From Nocardioides faecalis (GTDB lineage Bacteria > Actinomycetota > Actinomycetes > Propionibacteriales > Nocardioidaceae), in assembly GCF_018388425.1 (NCBI RefSeq), contig NZ_CP074406.1, positions 1,984,001 through 2,048,000 of the forward strand: 64,000 bases of DNA. The letters are read 5' to 3'. The notes below the pieces were generated by a model. It had not been told where the DNA came from, ran no database searches, and was given only the letters and a program-made list of their open reading frames with translations. Positions within the stretch are counted from its first letter, which is position 1. Every line of letters starts with the position of its first letter. Positions 46,825-57,859 of this stretch are shown here, piece after piece. Made by a program: the position numbers and the translations under genes.

Positions 46825-48177
46825 TCACCCGGCGAGGCGCTGGTTCCCTGCCTGGCGAATGCCCTCGGCGGTGTTCACCCGCAGCAGCAGCAGGCCGCCG
46901 ACGACGAAGAAGACGATGAGGGCGAAGATCGCCGGCCGGTAGGAGTCGGTGAGCTGGTAGACGACACCGAAGGTGAGGGTGCCGAACCACGAGGTGCCCC
47001 GGTCGACCGCGTGGTAGAGGCTGAAGTACTCCGCCTCCTTGCCGCGGGGGATGAACAGGGAGAAGTAGGACCGCGCCAGGGCCTGGGTGCCGCCCAGCAC
47101 CACCCCGATCGCGGCGCCGAGCAGCAAGAACCCGTACAGCTGGCGTTCGGGGACCACCAGGGCGACGGTGACGATGCCCATCCAGCCCACGATCCCCGCC
47201 AGGATCACCTTCTTGGCGCCGAACCGGCCGGCGGCCCGGCCGAAGCCGACGGCACCGAACATCGCGACGAACTGCACCAGCAGGTAGGTGCCCAGCACGG
47301 TGCCCTCGGCGAATCCGAGCTCCTTGATGCCGAACGTCGAGGCGGAGGCGATGACGGTCTGGATGCCGTCGTTGAAGAAGAGGTAGGCGAGCAGGAAGGT
47401 CAACGCGACGGGGTAGTTGCGCAGGTCCTTGAGGGTGGCGGCCAGCTGGCCGAAGGAGCGGGCGAGCAGCCCGCCCTCGACCCGCTCCACGGCCACCGGC
47501 GCCCGGTCCCGGATGCCTCGCCAGGGGATGATGATGAACCCGGCCCACCACAGCGCCGCGGACAACATCGACAGGCGCACCGCGAGCTCGGTGCTCAGCC
47601 CGAGCGCGTCGTGGAAGGTGACCATCGCGAAGTTCACCGCCAGCAGCAGGCCGCCGCCGGCGTACCCGTAGGCCCAGCCCACCGAGGAGACGCGGTCGCG
47701 CTCGGCCTCGGTGGAGATCAGCGGCAGGATCGAGTCGCTGACCACCACCGCCGCCCCGCCGCACAGGTTGGCCACGATGAACATCAGGCTGCCGAACAGC
47801 CAGTTCTCGCCCTCGAGGAAGAACAGCAGGGCGGTGGCCAGCGCACCGGCCCAGGCGAACCCGGCGAGCAGGCGGGTCTTGTGCGCGGTGCGGTCCGCCA
47901 CGGCGCCCAGCAGCGGGTAGAGCACCGCGGAGAGCACCGTCGACAACGTGATCACGTACGACGGCAGCGAGCCCGGCGCGATGGACAGCCCGAGGAGCTC
48001 GAGCCGGCCCTGCTCGCCGACCGCGTTCTCGGCGACCGAGATGAGGTAGGGGGCGAAGAGCACGCCGGCGACGGTGGTCTGGAACGCCGAGACCGCCCAG
48101 TCGGTGTAGTACCAGGAGCGCTGCTCCCGGGTCCGGGGCAGCGGCTCCGGCTCCACGATCGGTTCGGCCATGCTCAT
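46825..48177 (-). CDS. MFS transporter, UMF1/Atg22-like
   Basis: The 450-residue transporter has about 12 membrane segments. The start YYTDWAVSAFQTTVAGVLFAPYL and the SLFIPRGKEAEYFSLYHAVDRGTSWFGTL segment are typical of the UMF1 group, related to vacuolar amino-acid effluxers. The substrate is unknown. ATG 48177 follows a GGAGGGG ribosome site spaced 6 nt. It lies 13 bp after the GDPD gene on the same strand and is likely the last gene of an operon with HTH-MurA and GDPD. Confidence 0.88.
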   Translation of the reverse strand: MSMAEPIVEPEPLPRTREQRSWYYTDWAVSAFQTTVAGVLFAPYLISVAENAVGEQGRLELLGLSIAPGSLPSYVITLSTVLSAVLYPLLGAVADRTAHKTRLLAGFAWAGALATALLFFLEGENWLFGSLMFIVANLCGGAAVVVSDSILPLISTEAERDRVSSVGWAYGYAGGGLLLAVNFAMVTFHDALGLSTELAVRLSMLSAALWWAGFIIIPWRGIRDRAPVAVERVEGGLLARSFGQLAATLKDLRNYPVALTFLLAYLFFNDGIQTVIASASTFGIKELGFAEGTVLGTYLLVQFVAMFGAVGFGRAAGRFGAKKVILAGIVGWMGIVTVALVVPERQLYGFLLLGAAIGVVLGGTQALARSYFSLFIPRGKEAEYFSLYHAVDRGTSWFGTLTFGVVYQLTDSYRPAIFALIVFFVVGGLLLLRVNTAEGIRQAGNQRLAG

Positions 48178-48190
48178 CGGGGTCCCCTCC

Positions 48191-48979
48191 CTACGGCGAC
48201 CACCACCGGCCGCACGACTGGAGCACATCCTTGAGCAGGTCGGTGCGATCCGTGAAGATCCCATCCACGCCGCGGTCCAGCAGCAGGCGCATCTCGTCGG
48301 GGTCGTCGATCGTCCACACGTGCACCGGCAGGCCGGCAGCGTGGGCGCGCCGGACGAAGCCGGGCGTGACCACGGTGAACCTGCCGCGGCGGTGCGGCAC
48401 CTGGAAGGCGTCGACGTCGGGGCCGGCGAGCAGCGCCGCGATCCGCGCTGTCGGCGCGCACCGGAACGCCACGACCTGCCAGGGCGTCGCCGCCGTCGGC
48501 ACCCGCTGCTCGGTCAGCGCCCGGAAGCGGCGGGTGCGCCGGTGCGAGAAGGATCCGACCAGCACCCGGTCCCACAGCCCTCGCTCACGGACCAGCGCGG
48601 CCAGCGGCTCGACGGCTGCCTCGGACTTGATGTCGATGTTGAACCGGGCCCGCGGGAACGCATCGAGCAGCTCCACCAGCGTCGGCACCTGCTCGCGGCC
48701 ACCGATGCGGGCGCGTCGTACGTCGGCCAGGGTGAGCTCGCCGACCGCGCCGGTGCCGTCGGTGACCCGGTCCAGCACGTCGTCGTGGAAGGCGAGCAGG
48801 ACGCCGTCGCTGGTGGCGTGGACGTCGGTCTCCAGGTAGGTGTAGCCGAGGCCGGCCGCGTGCTTGAAGGCCGCCATCGTGTTCTCCAGCCCCTCGATCT
48901 CGGGGTGGAACGCGCCGCCGCGGTGGGCCAGGGCGAGCACCCGCCCGGGGGCGAGGTAGGGCTCCTCGAGCTCGGCCAT
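48191..48979 (-). CDS. glycerophosphodiester phosphodiesterase
   Basis: The 262-residue GDPD TIM-barrel enzyme hydrolyses glycerophosphodiesters. It shows the catalytic AHRGGAFHPE, metal-binding ETDVHATSDGVLLAFHDD, and a FNIDIKSE strand. VHVWTIDDPDEMRLLLDRGVDGIFTD is the usual end of the barrel. No signal peptide is seen, so it is cytoplasmic. ATG 48979 is 7 bp past the HTH-MurA stop, so they are cotranscribed. Confidence 0.93.
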   Translation of the reverse strand: MAELEEPYLAPGRVLALAHRGGAFHPEIEGLENTMAAFKHAAGLGYTYLETDVHATSDGVLLAFHDDVLDRVTDGTGAVGELTLADVRRARIGGREQVPTLVELLDAFPRARFNIDIKSEAAVEPLAALVRERGLWDRVLVGSFSHRRTRRFRALTEQRVPTAATPWQVVAFRCAPTARIAALLAGPDVDAFQVPHRRGRFTVVTPGFVRRAHAAGLPVHVWTIDDPDEMRLLLDRGVDGIFTDRTDLLKDVLQSCGRWWSP

Positions 48980-48986
48980 CGCCGGC

Positions 48987-50528
48987 TCAGATGTCCCGGA
49001 AGCTCTCGATGTCGGCGCCGAGCGAGCTGAGCCGCTCGGCCAGGTCCTCGTAGCCACGGTGGATCACGTAGGTGCCGCGCAGCACCGAGGTGCCCTTGCT
49101 CGCCAGCATCGCCAGCAGCACCACCACCGCGGGCCGCAGGGCCGGCGGGCAGATCAGCTCGGCGCCGGTCCACGAGGTCGGGCCCTCGATCTGCACCCGG
49201 TGCGGGTCCAGCAGGGTGACCTTGCCGCCGAGCTTGTTGAGCTCGGTGAGGTAGATGGCGCGGTTGTCGTAGACCCAGTCGTGCAGGTAGGTCTGACCCT
49301 CGGCGACCGCGCCGATCACGGCGAAGAACGGCAGGTTGTCGATGTTGAGGCCGGGGAACGGCATCGGGTGGATCTTGTCGCGCGGGGCGACCAGGTCCGA
49401 GGGGTGGGTGGTGATGTCGACCAGCCGGGTGCGCCCGTTGGCGGCGAGGTACTCCTCGGAGAGGTCGTAGCGGAAGCCCATCTCGCCCAGCACGGCCAGC
49501 TCGATCTCGAGGAACTCGATCGGCGCCCGCTCGATGGTGATCTCCGAGCCGGTCACGATCGCGGCGGCCAGCAGCGACATCGCCTCGATCGGGTCCTCGC
49601 TGGGGGAGTAGTCGACGTCCACGTCGATGCTCTCCACACCGGTGACGGTCAGGGTCGTGGTGCCGATGCCCTCCACGGCCACGCCCAGGGACTGCAGGAA
49701 GAAGCACAGGTCCTGGACCATGTAGTTCGACGAGGCGTTGCGGATCACGGTGGTGCCCGGGTGCAGCGCCGCGGCCATCAGCGCGTTCTCGGTGACGGTG
49801 TCGCCGCGCTCGGTGAGCACGATCGGCCGGCCCGGCACGACAGCGGGGTTGTGCCGGGCGTGGTACCAGCCGTCGGTGGCGGTGACCTCGAGGCCGAAGG
49901 GGCGCAGCGCCGACATGTGCGGCTCGACGGTGCGGGTGCCCAGGTTGCAGCCGCCGGCGTAGGGCAGCTCGAAGCTCTCGGTGCGGTGCAGCAGCGGGCC
50001 GAGGAACATGATCACCGACCGGGTGCGGCGCGCGGCCTCCTCGTCGATCCGGGTGAAGTCCAGCTCCTTGGGCGGGACGATCTCCAGGTCGTTGTCGGTG
50101 TTGATCCACCGGGTCTGCACGCCGAGGCTGTTGAGCACCTCGAGCAGCCGGTTGACCTCCTCGATCCGGGCGACCTTGCGCAGCGTCGTACGGCCGCGGT
50201 TGAGCAGCGAGGCGCACAGCAGCGCCACCCCGGCGTTCTTCGACGTCTTGACGTCGATGCTGCCGGTCAGGGTGGTGGGGCCCTTGACCCGGAGGTGGGT
50301 GGGGCCGGCGCCGAGGGCGACGATCTCGGAGTCGAGCGCGCTGCCGATGCGGGCCAGCATCTCCAGGGACAGGTTCTGGTGGCCCTTCTCGATGCGGTTG
50401 ATCGCGCTCTGGCTGGTGCCGAGGCGCTCCGCGAGCTGGGCCTGGGTGAGCGCGCGGTGCTTGCGCGCGTCACGGATCAGGTTGCCGATGCGGCCCTTGT
50501 AGTCGCCGTCGGGCTCGGTGATCGTCAT
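48987..50528 (-). CDS. HTH (XRE)-MurA fusion: UDP-N-acetylglucosamine 1-carboxyvinyltransferase with N-terminal DNA-binding domain
   Basis: The 513-residue fusion begins with an XRE helix-turn-helix (about 14-70: IRDARKHRALTQAQLAERLG, TSQSAINRIEKGH). A full MurA/EPSP-synthase domain follows. MurA catalytic landmarks remain: Lys97-Asn98 (KTSKNAG), Cys194 in YAGGCNLGTRTVEPH (the PEP-reactive, fosfomycin-targeted position), and RAPIEFLEIELAVLGEMG. It could be an enzyme whose DNA-binding part regulates its own promoter; an AT-rich palindrome sits 15 bp upstream. It may be a second MurA paralogue; the housekeeping copy is not in this window. Start ATG 50528. Confidence 0.88.
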   Translation of the reverse strand: MTITEPDGDYKGRIGNLIRDARKHRALTQAQLAERLGTSQSAINRIEKGHQNLSLEMLARIGSALDSEIVALGAGPTHLRVKGPTTLTGSIDVKTSKNAGVALLCASLLNRGRTTLRKVARIEEVNRLLEVLNSLGVQTRWINTDNDLEIVPPKELDFTRIDEEAARRTRSVIMFLGPLLHRTESFELPYAGGCNLGTRTVEPHMSALRPFGLEVTATDGWYHARHNPAVVPGRPIVLTERGDTVTENALMAAALHPGTTVIRNASSNYMVQDLCFFLQSLGVAVEGIGTTTLTVTGVESIDVDVDYSPSEDPIEAMSLLAAAIVTGSEITIERAPIEFLEIELAVLGEMGFRYDLSEEYLAANGRTRLVDITTHPSDLVAPRDKIHPMPFPGLNIDNLPFFAVIGAVAEGQTYLHDWVYDNRAIYLTELNKLGGKVTLLDPHRVQIEGPTSWTGAELICPPALRPAVVVLLAMLASKGTSVLRGTYVIHRGYEDLAERLSSLGADIESFRDI

Positions 50529-50542
50529 GTCTACGACGGTAA

Positions 50543-50554
50543 CTCACATATGAG
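50543..50554. promoter_or_regulatory. operator-like site CTCANNNNTGAG
   Basis: CTCA-CATA-TGAG, an AT-rich dyad in the 120-bp divergent gap between the HTH-MurA gene and the dehydrogenase gene. XRE proteins bind such short dyads, so autoregulation by the adjacent HTH domain is plausible. Confidence 0.45.
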
Positions 50555-50648
50555 ATAGACCCAATGCGGGGCGGGTGTGGTGCTGGCGACCCAGCGCCTC
50601 GCCCTTCCCGGCGGTGCCGTGTTCGGCGGCGTCTGCCAACATCGGAGG

Positions 50649-51665
50649 GTGCGCGCCACCACCATCCACGCCCCCGGAGACATCCGCGTCGAGCAGGTCC
50701 CCGACCCGGTGCTGAAGAAGGCCACCGACGCCATCGTCAAGGTCACCGCCGGCTGCATCTGCGGCTCGGACCTGTGGCCCTATCGCGGGGAGAACCCGAT
50801 CCGTCCCGGCGCCACCATCGGCCACGAGTGCATCGGAGTGGTCGAGGAGGTCGGCAGCGAGGTCTCCCTGTTCCGCCGCGGCGACTTCGTCATCGTGCCG
50901 TTCTGCCACTGCGACAACACCTGCGCGCACTGCCGCGCCGGGGCGCAGTCGGCGTGCGTGAACCTCGGCATGACCAGCAGCGGCCAGGCCGAGTACGCCC
51001 GCGTGACCCAAGCCGACGGCAGCCTGGTCGGCACCGGCGAGGCGCCGCCGCCCGAGCTCCTCACCTCCGTGCTGGCGCTGACCGACGTGATGCCGACCGG
51101 CTGGCACGCGGCCGTCTCGGCCGGTGTCCGGCCCGGTGACACCGTCGCCGTGGTCGGCGACGGCGCCGTGGGCCTGTGCGGCGTCCTGGCCGCCTCGGTG
51201 CTCGGCGCCGAGCGGATCATCGCGATGTCGCGCCACGAGTCACGCCAGCAGGTGGCCCGCGCCTTCGGCGCCACCCACGTGGTCGCCGCGCGCGGCGCCG
51301 AGGGTCAGGCCGAGGTGCTGGAGCTGACCGACGGGGTCGGTGTGGACGCCGCCCTGGAGTGTGTCGGCACCGACGACGCCATGAGCACCGCGATCGCCGT
51401 GACCCGCCCCGGCGGCGGCGTCGGCTTCGTCGGCGTGCCGCACGGGGTGCAGCTGCCGGTCCGCACCCTGTTCGAGAAGAACATCGGGGTGCGCGGCGGC
51501 ATGGCGCCGGTGCGCCGCTACCTGCCCGAGCTGCTCGACCTGGTCACCGCCGGCCGCATCGAGCCCGGCCTGGTCTTCGACCTGACCCTGCCGCTGGAGC
51601 AGTCACCCGAGGGCTACCGCGCGATGGACGAGCGCCGTGCGATCAAGGTGATGCTGCAGCCCTAG
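50649..51665 (+). CDS. zinc-dependent alcohol dehydrogenase (MDR family)
   Basis: The 338-residue dehydrogenase has the catalytic zinc site (CGSDLWPYRG, GHECIGVVEEVG) and the structural zinc set CHCDNTCAHCRAGAQSAC. The Rossmann motif is VAVVGDGAVGLCGVLAA. It belongs to the IMP-dehydrogenase-like Zn-ADH subgroup, with a TDVMPTGWHAAV stretch. The substrate is unknown. Start GTG 50649; the frame is open further upstream without support. Confidence 0.9.
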   Translation: MRATTIHAPGDIRVEQVPDPVLKKATDAIVKVTAGCICGSDLWPYRGENPIRPGATIGHECIGVVEEVGSEVSLFRRGDFVIVPFCHCDNTCAHCRAGAQSACVNLGMTSSGQAEYARVTQADGSLVGTGEAPPPELLTSVLALTDVMPTGWHAAVSAGVRPGDTVAVVGDGAVGLCGVLAASVLGAERIIAMSRHESRQQVARAFGATHVVAARGAEGQAEVLELTDGVGVDAALECVGTDDAMSTAIAVTRPGGGVGFVGVPHGVQLPVRTLFEKNIGVRGGMAPVRRYLPELLDLVTAGRIEPGLVFDLTLPLEQSPEGYRAMDERRAIKVMLQP

Positions 51666-51698
51666 GCGCGATCGAGCGCGGGCGTCGGCGGATCGCCC

Positions 51699-51704
51699 TA
51701 TGCT
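51699..51704 (+). promoter_or_regulatory. minus-10 element of the UvrA paralogue
   Basis: TATGCT ends 7 nt before ATG 51712; it overlaps ATG 51700 and therefore argues for the later start. Confidence 0.45.
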
Positions 51705-51711
51705 GCGCGCC

Positions 51712-54060
<2,349 letters not shown>

Positions 54061-54072
<12 letters not shown>

Positions 54073-54101
54073 GGGCTGCGGGGTTCCCCGCTGTCGGTGC
54101 C
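54061..54101. terminator. cruciform-like hairpin at the end of the UvrA paralogue
   Basis: GCGGGG-TT-CCCCGC (54078-54091) lies inside an outer GGCACC/GGTGCC pair (54061-54066 and 54096-54101). It overlaps the stop codon and precedes the next promoter. Confidence 0.35.
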
Positions 54102-54107
54102 GCGAGG

Positions 54108-54113
54108 TAGGCA
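54108..54113 (+). promoter_or_regulatory. possible minus-10 element of the VOC gene
   Basis: TAGGCA ends 6 nt before ATG 54120; last base deviates from TANNNT. Confidence 0.35.
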
Positions 54114-54119
54114 GGTCGT

Positions 54120-54581
54120 ATGAGCCGAGCCGTGCAGGTGACCTTCGACGTCCACGACGCCCCCGAGATGGCCCGGTTCTGGGCCGCCGCACTGGACTAC
54201 GTGATCCCGGCGCCGCCGGGCATGGTCGTGCCCGAGGGCGCCGACGTGTACGACGCCTGGGACACCTTTCTCGAGCAGGCCGGCGTGCCCGCGGAGCTGC
54301 GCGGCGCCCGCGCAGCGATCGAGGACCCCGAGGGCACCGGGCCGCGGATCTTCTTCCAGCGGGTGCCCGAGGACAAGACCGTCAAGAACCGGGTCCATCT
54401 CGACGTCCGCGCCGCGCCCGGGCTCAGCGACGACGACCGGATGGCGGCGCTGGAGGCCGAGTGCGAGCGGCTGGTCGGCCTCGGCGCCACCCGGGTCCGT
54501 CGCGTCGAGCCGGAACCGCCGCTGGAGGCCGGGTTCATCGTGATGACCGACCCCGAGGGCAACGAGTTCTGCCTGGACTGA
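54120..54581 (+). CDS. VOC (glyoxalase/dioxygenase-like) family protein
   Basis: The 153-residue protein has two beta-alpha-beta-beta-beta modules. The first runs VQVTFDVHDAPEMARFWAAALDYV and the second KNRVHLDVRAAP to MTDPEGNEFCLD. Family members bind metal or small molecules; His and Glu positions near HLD and NEFC are compatible with metal binding. The substrate is unknown. It follows the UvrA paralogue by 47 bp and could be a bleomycin-type resistance relative, by inference from fold only. Confidence 0.85.
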   Translation: MSRAVQVTFDVHDAPEMARFWAAALDYVIPAPPGMVVPEGADVYDAWDTFLEQAGVPAELRGARAAIEDPEGTGPRIFFQRVPEDKTVKNRVHLDVRAAPGLSDDDRMAALEAECERLVGLGATRVRRVEPEPPLEAGFIVMTDPEGNEFCLD

Positions 54582-54611
54582 GCCTCGCCCCGACCTCGCC
54601 CCAGCCCCGAC

Positions 54612-56282
54612 TCAACCTCGACCCGACGGCGGGGTCGCCGAGGCCATCTTGCGTCGGTGCTTGGAAGCCGAGCGGAGCGCGATCACCACCAGGACGAGGC
54701 CGATGAGCAGCAGGACGAGACCTGTCACGGCGAGCACGGCGGCGAGGCCACCGATGATCGGCAGCTCCGCTCCGACAGCGACGTCGCTGCGGACGTCGGG
54801 GCTGCCGTCGGCGTTCATGACCACGTAGGTCCACTCGCCCTCGGTGGGCCTCCAGTCGACCGAGAGCTTGCCGGTCCCGGAGTCCTGGACGGTCCAGAAG
54901 TCCTGGTCACCCGGTGGGGTGACGCCGGTCCCCGAGCCGGTGCGGGTGCGGTACTCGGGTCGTCCGTCGTCGTCCAGGTCGGTCAGGACGACGTGGTCGA
55001 CGCCGGCCAGGTAGGCCTCGACGTCACGGGTGCGGGCGAGACCGAGGAAGAGCTCGGTCCCCGATCCCGGCTCGGCGGTGACCCGCACGTCGCCGGTCAG
55101 CAGGTCCGGCAGGTCGTCGCCCGACCACCCCTCGTGCAGGTCCACGCTCCGGGAGATGATCGCGCTGGTCTGGGTGGAGAGCTGCTCCGCATCGCTCATG
55201 AAGTAGCCGTCGCGGTCCTTGGCACCGACGTCGACCACCCCCACCACCGTCGCGGCGGCCAGGAACCACAGGCTGACGGCCACGAGCGTCGCCCCGATCG
55301 TCATCGTCACCACGCGACCGGCGCTCCAGCCGGTCTTCGCCGCCGACCCCGGCGCAGGCGTCGGTGCCGGCCCCTGCGCAGGCGCAGGCGCAGGTGCGGG
55401 CACAGGCACCGCTGCGAGCTCGGGTGCCGGAGGCGGGGTCGATGCCGCGGGCCCCGGGGAAGCAGGAGGCGGACTCCACGCAGCCCGGGTCTCCTGGGCC
55501 GCGGTCTCCTGGCCCGGAGTCTCTGGGGTCGCAGTGCCCGTCACCGGTGCCCCGGGCGCCGTGGCCCCTGCGGCCGGAGGCTGGGTGCCCGGGGTCCCCG
55601 GGGTGCCCGGGTCGCGTCCGCCCTGGTCGAGCGCGAACGGCGGATAACGGTCGGTCATCAGCGTCACGTAGGCCGTGACGCGCGTGCTCCACCGCTCCAG
55701 CCCGACCACCAGGTCGAACAGCCGCGGGGGGTAGCGCTTGGTGAACAGCAGGCAGATCGCCGCCACCAGCACCAGCACCGGCAACAGGCCCGGTGACCAC
55801 GACGACGCGCCCATGTCGTCCCCGACGGCGAGCGTCGCCCCACCGAGGATGGCGCTGAGGACGAGGAAGTGCGGGATGGCGAGCAGCCACCACTTGACCA
55901 GGACGAGGCCGCGGGAGAGGCGTTCGGGGTAGTCCACGTCGAGGTGCGCGGGGTAGTCCGGCACGTCGTGCAGCGAGAAGGGCGGGTAGCGGTCGGTGCC
56001 CAGGACGCCGTAGGCGTAGAAGGTGACCCGCCAGCCCCAGCGCAGCACGCCGACGTTGAAGTCGAAGATGACCCGCGGGTAGCGCCCGGTGAACAGGATC
56101 GCGAAGAACGCCAGGAAGGTCAGGAACGAGAACGCGATCCCGAGGAAGGCCAGCACCACGTAGTGGGGGATGGCGAGGAGCCACTTCACCAGCCACAGCG
56201 CCCTCGAGGTGTTCGGGTCGAGCTCGCCGTCGATACGCAAGGGATACGACGCGGCCCCCGGCGGAGTGTTCACAGTCGACAT
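54612..56282 (-). CDS. membrane protein with two DUF4389 domains and a long Pro/Ala-rich linker
   Basis: The 556-residue protein has two tandem DUF4389 units (about 15-115 and 120-220). Each carries two membrane helices and the repeats ALWLVKWLLAIPHYVVL and LVLVKWWLLAIPHFLVL, followed by FTGRYPRVIFDF and FTKRYPPRLFDL. A 100-residue Pro/Ala/Thr linker follows (about 230-330). Next come a membrane helix (VTMTIGATLVAVSLWFLAAA), an extracytoplasmic domain of about 150 residues, and a final helix with a basic tail. Function unknown. ATG 56282 has an AGGAGG site 9 nt away. Confidence 0.85.
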   Translation of the reverse strand: MSTVNTPPGAASYPLRIDGELDPNTSRALWLVKWLLAIPHYVVLAFLGIAFSFLTFLAFFAILFTGRYPRVIFDFNVGVLRWGWRVTFYAYGVLGTDRYPPFSLHDVPDYPAHLDVDYPERLSRGLVLVKWWLLAIPHFLVLSAILGGATLAVGDDMGASSWSPGLLPVLVLVAAICLLFTKRYPPRLFDLVVGLERWSTRVTAYVTLMTDRYPPFALDQGGRDPGTPGTPGTQPPAAGATAPGAPVTGTATPETPGQETAAQETRAAWSPPPASPGPAASTPPPAPELAAVPVPAPAPAPAQGPAPTPAPGSAAKTGWSAGRVVTMTIGATLVAVSLWFLAAATVVGVVDVGAKDRDGYFMSDAEQLSTQTSAIISRSVDLHEGWSGDDLPDLLTGDVRVTAEPGSGTELFLGLARTRDVEAYLAGVDHVVLTDLDDDGRPEYRTRTGSGTGVTPPGDQDFWTVQDSGTGKLSVDWRPTEGEWTYVVMNADGSPDVRSDVAVGAELPIIGGLAAVLAVTGLVLLLIGLVLVVIALRSASKHRRKMASATPPSGRG

Positions 56283-56390
56283 CCGGGTCACCCTCCTGAG
56301 TTGCCCTGGCGGCGTTCCGCGGGGCGGACGCTCCACTTCAACGTAGGTTCCACCGACCGGACCCTCCACTGTCGGTGGTCACCAGCACCG

Positions 56391-56439
56391 GGGCCGAAGG
56401 ACACCCCGCCCCCGGCCCCCGGGGGGTGCCCTTCGGCCC
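56391..56439. terminator. long hairpin after the MpaB-type gene
   Basis: A 17-bp stem with one mismatch (56391-56407 with 56423-56439, arms beginning GGGCCGAAGG and ending CCTTCGGCCC) encloses a C/G-rich 15-nt loop. It lies 37 bp past the minus-strand gene end at 56476. Confidence 0.6.
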
Positions 56440-56475
56440 GGGACGAACCCGGGTCGCAGCCGCCCCGCAGGGCGC

Positions 56476-57810
56476 TCAGCCGGCGGAGGCCAGCGGCTTG
56501 TCCGCTCGGCTGCGGACGGTGTCGACCGCCTCGTCGCGTCGGTAGGGCCGGGTGTGCACCCGCTCCTTGAGCCGGGCCAGGTCGGCCGCCCGCCGGGCGT
56601 GGCCGCGCCGCGCGGCGGTGGCGACGTCGCGGCGGGTGAGCCGCTGCGCGACGTCGCGTACGACGTTGCCCGCGGCGAGCACCGGCAGCACCGCGATGCC
56701 GGCGCTGAGCGGCGTGACGCCCGCCGCGGCGGCGTATGACGGTCCGAGGGAGAGCCGGGTCAGGTCGTGGTGCACGCGGCGGTGCAGCGTGCGCCGCAAC
56801 CGCTGGCCCGCGGTGCCGTCGGTGAGGTCGCGCAGCTGGTCGACGGAGTCGAGCACGGCGGTGGTGAGCAGACGGCTGGACTCGTCGGGGTCGAACTCCG
56901 ACCACGCCGCCAACCAGACCAGCCGGGTGAGGTCGTTCAGCGAGGCCACCTGCAGCTCGGGCACGACCCCCATCAGGTGGCTCATGTAGCGGTAGAGGTG
57001 CACGACGGCCTCGCGTTCCTTGGCGCTCTGCAGGTGGCCCAGCGCCACGGTGCCGAGGGCGACGGCGAGCAGCGGGATCATGGTCACGCAGTAGTGCAGC
57101 TGGTTGACCGGCACGCCGCGCGTCTCGACGTCCCAGTCGTCGAGGGATCCGACGCCGGCACGGATGTAGCCGTGGATGATCCGCACCCGGGCGGTGGTCT
57201 TGAAGCCGTCGCCGAAGCGTTCCATGCCGCCCGGGGAAGCACAGTCGACGAGCCAGGACACCGTCTCGGTGACCCGTCCGGCGGCGCGGCGGTGCAGGTC
57301 GCCGCCGTGCAGCAGCACCTCGTTGACCAGCGGGGAGACGTAGCTGCCGGGCAGCGTGACCGCCGCGGTCAGGGAGACCAGGGTGTCGACGGGCACCCGG
57401 TTGAGTGTGGCGCTGGCTCGCTCGAGCAGGGCGTGGTCCAGCCAGTACGGCACCGCCTCCAGCTCGGCGAAGAAGTCGATGAGCTCGGGCAGCGGGTCGT
57501 CGACGGTCTCCACCCCGTGCTCGAGGGCCTGCTCGAGCTGCGCTCGCCCTCGGCGGTCCTTGCGCATCGCGGCGACGAGCGCGTCGGCGGGCGGGTCGCC
57601 GACGTGGCGGTAGGCAGCGAACGCCTCGGCCTGGGCCCGGGTGGGCCGGGCGTCGCCCGCGCTGAGCCAGCGCAGCGCCAGTGCGGCGGCGCCCTCTTGC
57701 AATGCCGGATGGATGGGCAACGGATCGGCCAGCGAGTGCCGGGCGGCGCTGTTCAGGGGGTGGACCCGACCGGGAGCCGGTGCGGGGAGGTCGACGGTGG
57801 AGCGGGCCAT
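56476..57810 (-). CDS. oxygenase MpaB family (DUF2236) protein
   Basis: The 444-residue protein matches the DUF2236 family named after the fungal mycophenolic-acid oxygenase MpaB. Features are ELEAVPYWLDHALLERAS, LTAAVTLPGSYVSPLVNEVL and the ARVRIIHGYIRAG segment, which contributes a heme-binding-type His in the family. A C-terminal hydrophobic region (GVTPLSAGIAVLPVLAAGNVV) may touch the membrane. The substrate is unknown. ATG 57810 faces the divergent TetR gene; the two share an operator-bearing 97-bp gap, so TetR probably controls it. Confidence 0.85.
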   Translation of the reverse strand: MARSTVDLPAPAPGRVHPLNSAARHSLADPLPIHPALQEGAAALALRWLSAGDARPTRAQAEAFAAYRHVGDPPADALVAAMRKDRRGRAQLEQALEHGVETVDDPLPELIDFFAELEAVPYWLDHALLERASATLNRVPVDTLVSLTAAVTLPGSYVSPLVNEVLLHGGDLHRRAAGRVTETVSWLVDCASPGGMERFGDGFKTTARVRIIHGYIRAGVGSLDDWDVETRGVPVNQLHYCVTMIPLLAVALGTVALGHLQSAKEREAVVHLYRYMSHLMGVVPELQVASLNDLTRLVWLAAWSEFDPDESSRLLTTAVLDSVDQLRDLTDGTAGQRLRRTLHRRVHHDLTRLSLGPSYAAAAGVTPLSAGIAVLPVLAAGNVVRDVAQRLTRRDVATAARRGHARRAADLARLKERVHTRPYRRDEAVDTVRSRADKPLASAG

Positions 57811-57837
57811 CGGGTGCCTCTCGACGAACGAATGTTG

Positions 57838-57859
57838 GGAATCATCTGATTCCGAATCA
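57838..57859. promoter_or_regulatory. overlapping TetR-type operator palindromes
   Basis: GGAATCA-TC-TGATTCC (57838-57853) is a perfect 7-bp dyad. It overlaps TGATTC-C-GAATCA (57847-57859), a perfect 6-bp dyad. The site sits between the divergent MpaB-type gene (start 57810) and tetR (start 57908). Confidence 0.7.
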
